Of a stretch of DNA of 64,000 nucleotides, positions 63,051 to 64,000 are shown one piece after another. The DNA comes from Aquipseudomonas ullengensis. Lineage in GTDB: Bacteria; Pseudomonadota; Gammaproteobacteria; Pseudomonadales; Pseudomonadaceae. Made by a program: the position numbers and the translations under genes. Under the pieces are notes generated by a model. It made no database searches. It saw only the letters and a program-made list of their open reading frames with translations, and had not been told where the DNA came from. The number at the start of each line of letters is the position of its first letter. Position 1 is the first letter of the stretch. The stretch is taken from contig NZ_JACJUD010000005.1 of assembly GCF_014174475.1 (NCBI RefSeq), forward strand, positions 186,001 to 250,000. Reading direction: 5' to 3'.

Positions 63051-64000
63051 ATGAGTGATCGTGATTCCAAAGACCCGGTTAACAACAGCCGCCGCAATTT
63101 CCTCAAGCATTCCATCGCCGTCGCCGGCACCGTTGGCGGGGTCGCCGCACTCGGTTTGTCTGCGCCGAGCTTCCTGCGCAGTGCGGCCTATGCCGCCGGC
63201 TCCGACGCGCCGGAGAAGGCCGTGCTGAATATCGGCTTCATCCCGCTGACCGACTGCGCCTCGGTAGTGGTCGCCGCCACCCAGGGCTTCGCCGCCAAGT
63301 ACGGCCTGACCATCAACCCGAGCAAGGAAGCCTCCTGGGCCGGTGTGCGCGACAAGCTCAACACCGGCGAACTGGATGCCTCCCACGTGCTGTACAGCAT
63401 GATGTACGGCTCGCAGCTGGGCCTGGCCGGGCCGCAGAAGAACATGGCCGTGCTCATGGGCCTGAACCAGAATGGCCAGGCCATCACCCTGTCCAAGCAG
63501 CTCAAGGAAGCCGGCGTCACCACCGGCGAGCAACTGGCCGCGCACATCAAGAAAGGCGGCAACCCGCTGACCTTCGCCCAGACCTTCCCCACCGGCACCC
63601 ACGCCATGTGGCTGTACTACTGGCTGGCCAACTACGGCATCAACCCGTTCACCGATGTGAAAACCATCACCGTGCCGCCACCGCAGATGGTCGCCAACAT
63701 GCGTGTCGGCAACATGGACGGCTTCTGCGTTGGCGAGCCCTGGGGCGCCCGTGCGGTGTTCGACAAGATCGGCTTCACCGCCACCACCACGCAGCAGATC
63801 TGGGCCGACCACCCGGAGAAAGTCCTCGGCTGCTCCCGTGAGTTCGTCGAGCAGAACCCCAACACCGCGCGCGCCCTGGTCATGGCGCTGCTCGATGCCA
63901 GCCGCTTCATCGACGCCAGCGAGGCGAACAAGAAGGCCACCGCCAAGCTCATCTCCGGCAAGGCCTACGTCAACGCGCCGACCGAAGTGATCGAACAGCG
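63051..64000 (+). CDS. nrtA: CmpA/NrtA-family nitrate ABC transporter binding protein (partial, 3' end beyond window)
   Basis: The 316 visible residues begin with a twin-arginine signal (SRRNFLK, R14-R15) and a hydrophobic stretch, so the protein is exported folded by the Tat route. The mature part is an NrtA/CmpA-type binding protein for nitrate or nitrite (GFIPLTDCASVVVAATQGFAAKYGL, FAQTFPTGTHAMWLYYWLA, IWADHPEKVLGCSREFVEQNPNTARAL). It is closely related to NasS at 58539. AAGGA precedes ATG at 63051. It is controlled by the sigma-54-type promoter and the attenuator before it. The open frame runs off the window; permease, ATPase and nitrate reductase genes are expected beyond. Confidence 0.93.
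   Translation, partial: MSDRDSKDPVNNSRRNFLKHSIAVAGTVGGVAALGLSAPSFLRSAAYAAGSDAPEKAVLNIGFIPLTDCASVVVAATQGFAAKYGLTINPSKEASWAGVRDKLNTGELDASHVLYSMMYGSQLGLAGPQKNMAVLMGLNQNGQAITLSKQLKEAGVTTGEQLAAHIKKGGNPLTFAQTFPTGTHAMWLYYWLANYGINPFTDVKTITVPPPQMVANMRVGNMDGFCVGEPWGARAVFDKIGFTATTTQQIWADHPEKVLGCSREFVEQNPNTARALVMALLDASRFIDASEANKKATAKLISGKAYVNAPTEVIEQ

Noticed and set aside
1..64000. tRNA, rRNA, CRISPR array, insertion sequence or prophage
   Set aside because: I found no cloverleaf-like sequence, no regularly spaced repeats, and no transposase, integrase or phage structural frame in the window.

Overview
The window is GC-rich gammaproteobacterial chromosome and is best read as Pseudomonas in the broad sense. 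The order rnf genes - nth - PA3496-type small protein - gloA - argG - motY - pyrC - rnt - bfd is the one known from P. aeruginosa. Other pseudomonad marks are the glnS-cysS pair, nasS-nasT, ANR-type (TTGACnnnnATCAA) promoters and REP palindromes that begin with GTAG. I see no prophage, integrase, CRISPR array, rRNA or tRNA. This is mostly core chromosome with lineage-specific blocks.

Layout. 0-8 kb: the tail of a chemoreceptor, a membrane GGDEF-EAL protein, and a minus-strand block with an outer-membrane protein, a DUF3313 lipoprotein, a secreted alkyl sulfatase and a FadL-type porin. 8.5-13.2 kb: glnS-cysS facing ppiB-lpxH. 13.2-22.3 kb: a binding-protein/HD-GYP pair, an SPFH protein, a flavodoxin-like protein behind a perfect ANR box, a methyltransferase and putP. 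22.7-27 kb: a four-gene operon (cupredoxin-like protein, EAL protein with a broken GGDEF, DUF3034 protein, lipoprotein globin). 27.3-33.7 kb: nadE, a 59-residue proline-rich ORF, and an operon of AI-2E-type permease, NodT-type outer-membrane factor, HlyD adaptor, DUF2955 permease and a K+-channel-like protein. 33.7-38.9 kb: dcd, then a class III PLP enzyme and an SDR facing a small-molecule kinase and an AraC regulator. 38.9-47.2 kb: apbC, metG, then rnfA-B-D-G-E-nth. 47.3-57.7 kb: gloA, argG, motY, pyrC-rnt, bfd, miaE, a tandem Usp protein, a DUF1289 protein and acnB. 57.8-64 kb: two sister lipoproteins, nasS-nasT, alaC, two orphan genes and the start of a nitrate-transport binding protein cut by the window edge.

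Two systems stand out. First, the Rnf cluster is intact in frame and translationally coupled, but it has no rnfC. RnfA has lost both membrane [2Fe-2S] cysteines and RnfE has lost one of two, while the flavin threonines of RnfD/RnfG and all RnfB iron-sulfur cysteines remain. RnfB has no N-terminal membrane helix and carries a coiled-coil tail of about 250 residues. This looks like a rewired electron-transfer complex. Second, both nasS and the downstream binding-protein gene sit behind a sigma-54-type promoter and a short leader. Each leader has two hexaloop hairpins (loop A at 1, G at 4, the ANTAR RNA signature) and an intrinsic terminator that overlaps the second hairpin. That is a direct read-out for the ANTAR regulator NasT encoded between them, including apparent control of nasST itself.

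A third cluster (kinase, phospho-lyase-like PLP enzyme, SDR, AraC regulator) suggests a phosphorylate-then-eliminate catabolic route for a hydroxylated amine. All function calls rest on motifs and gene context read by eye; no database search was run.
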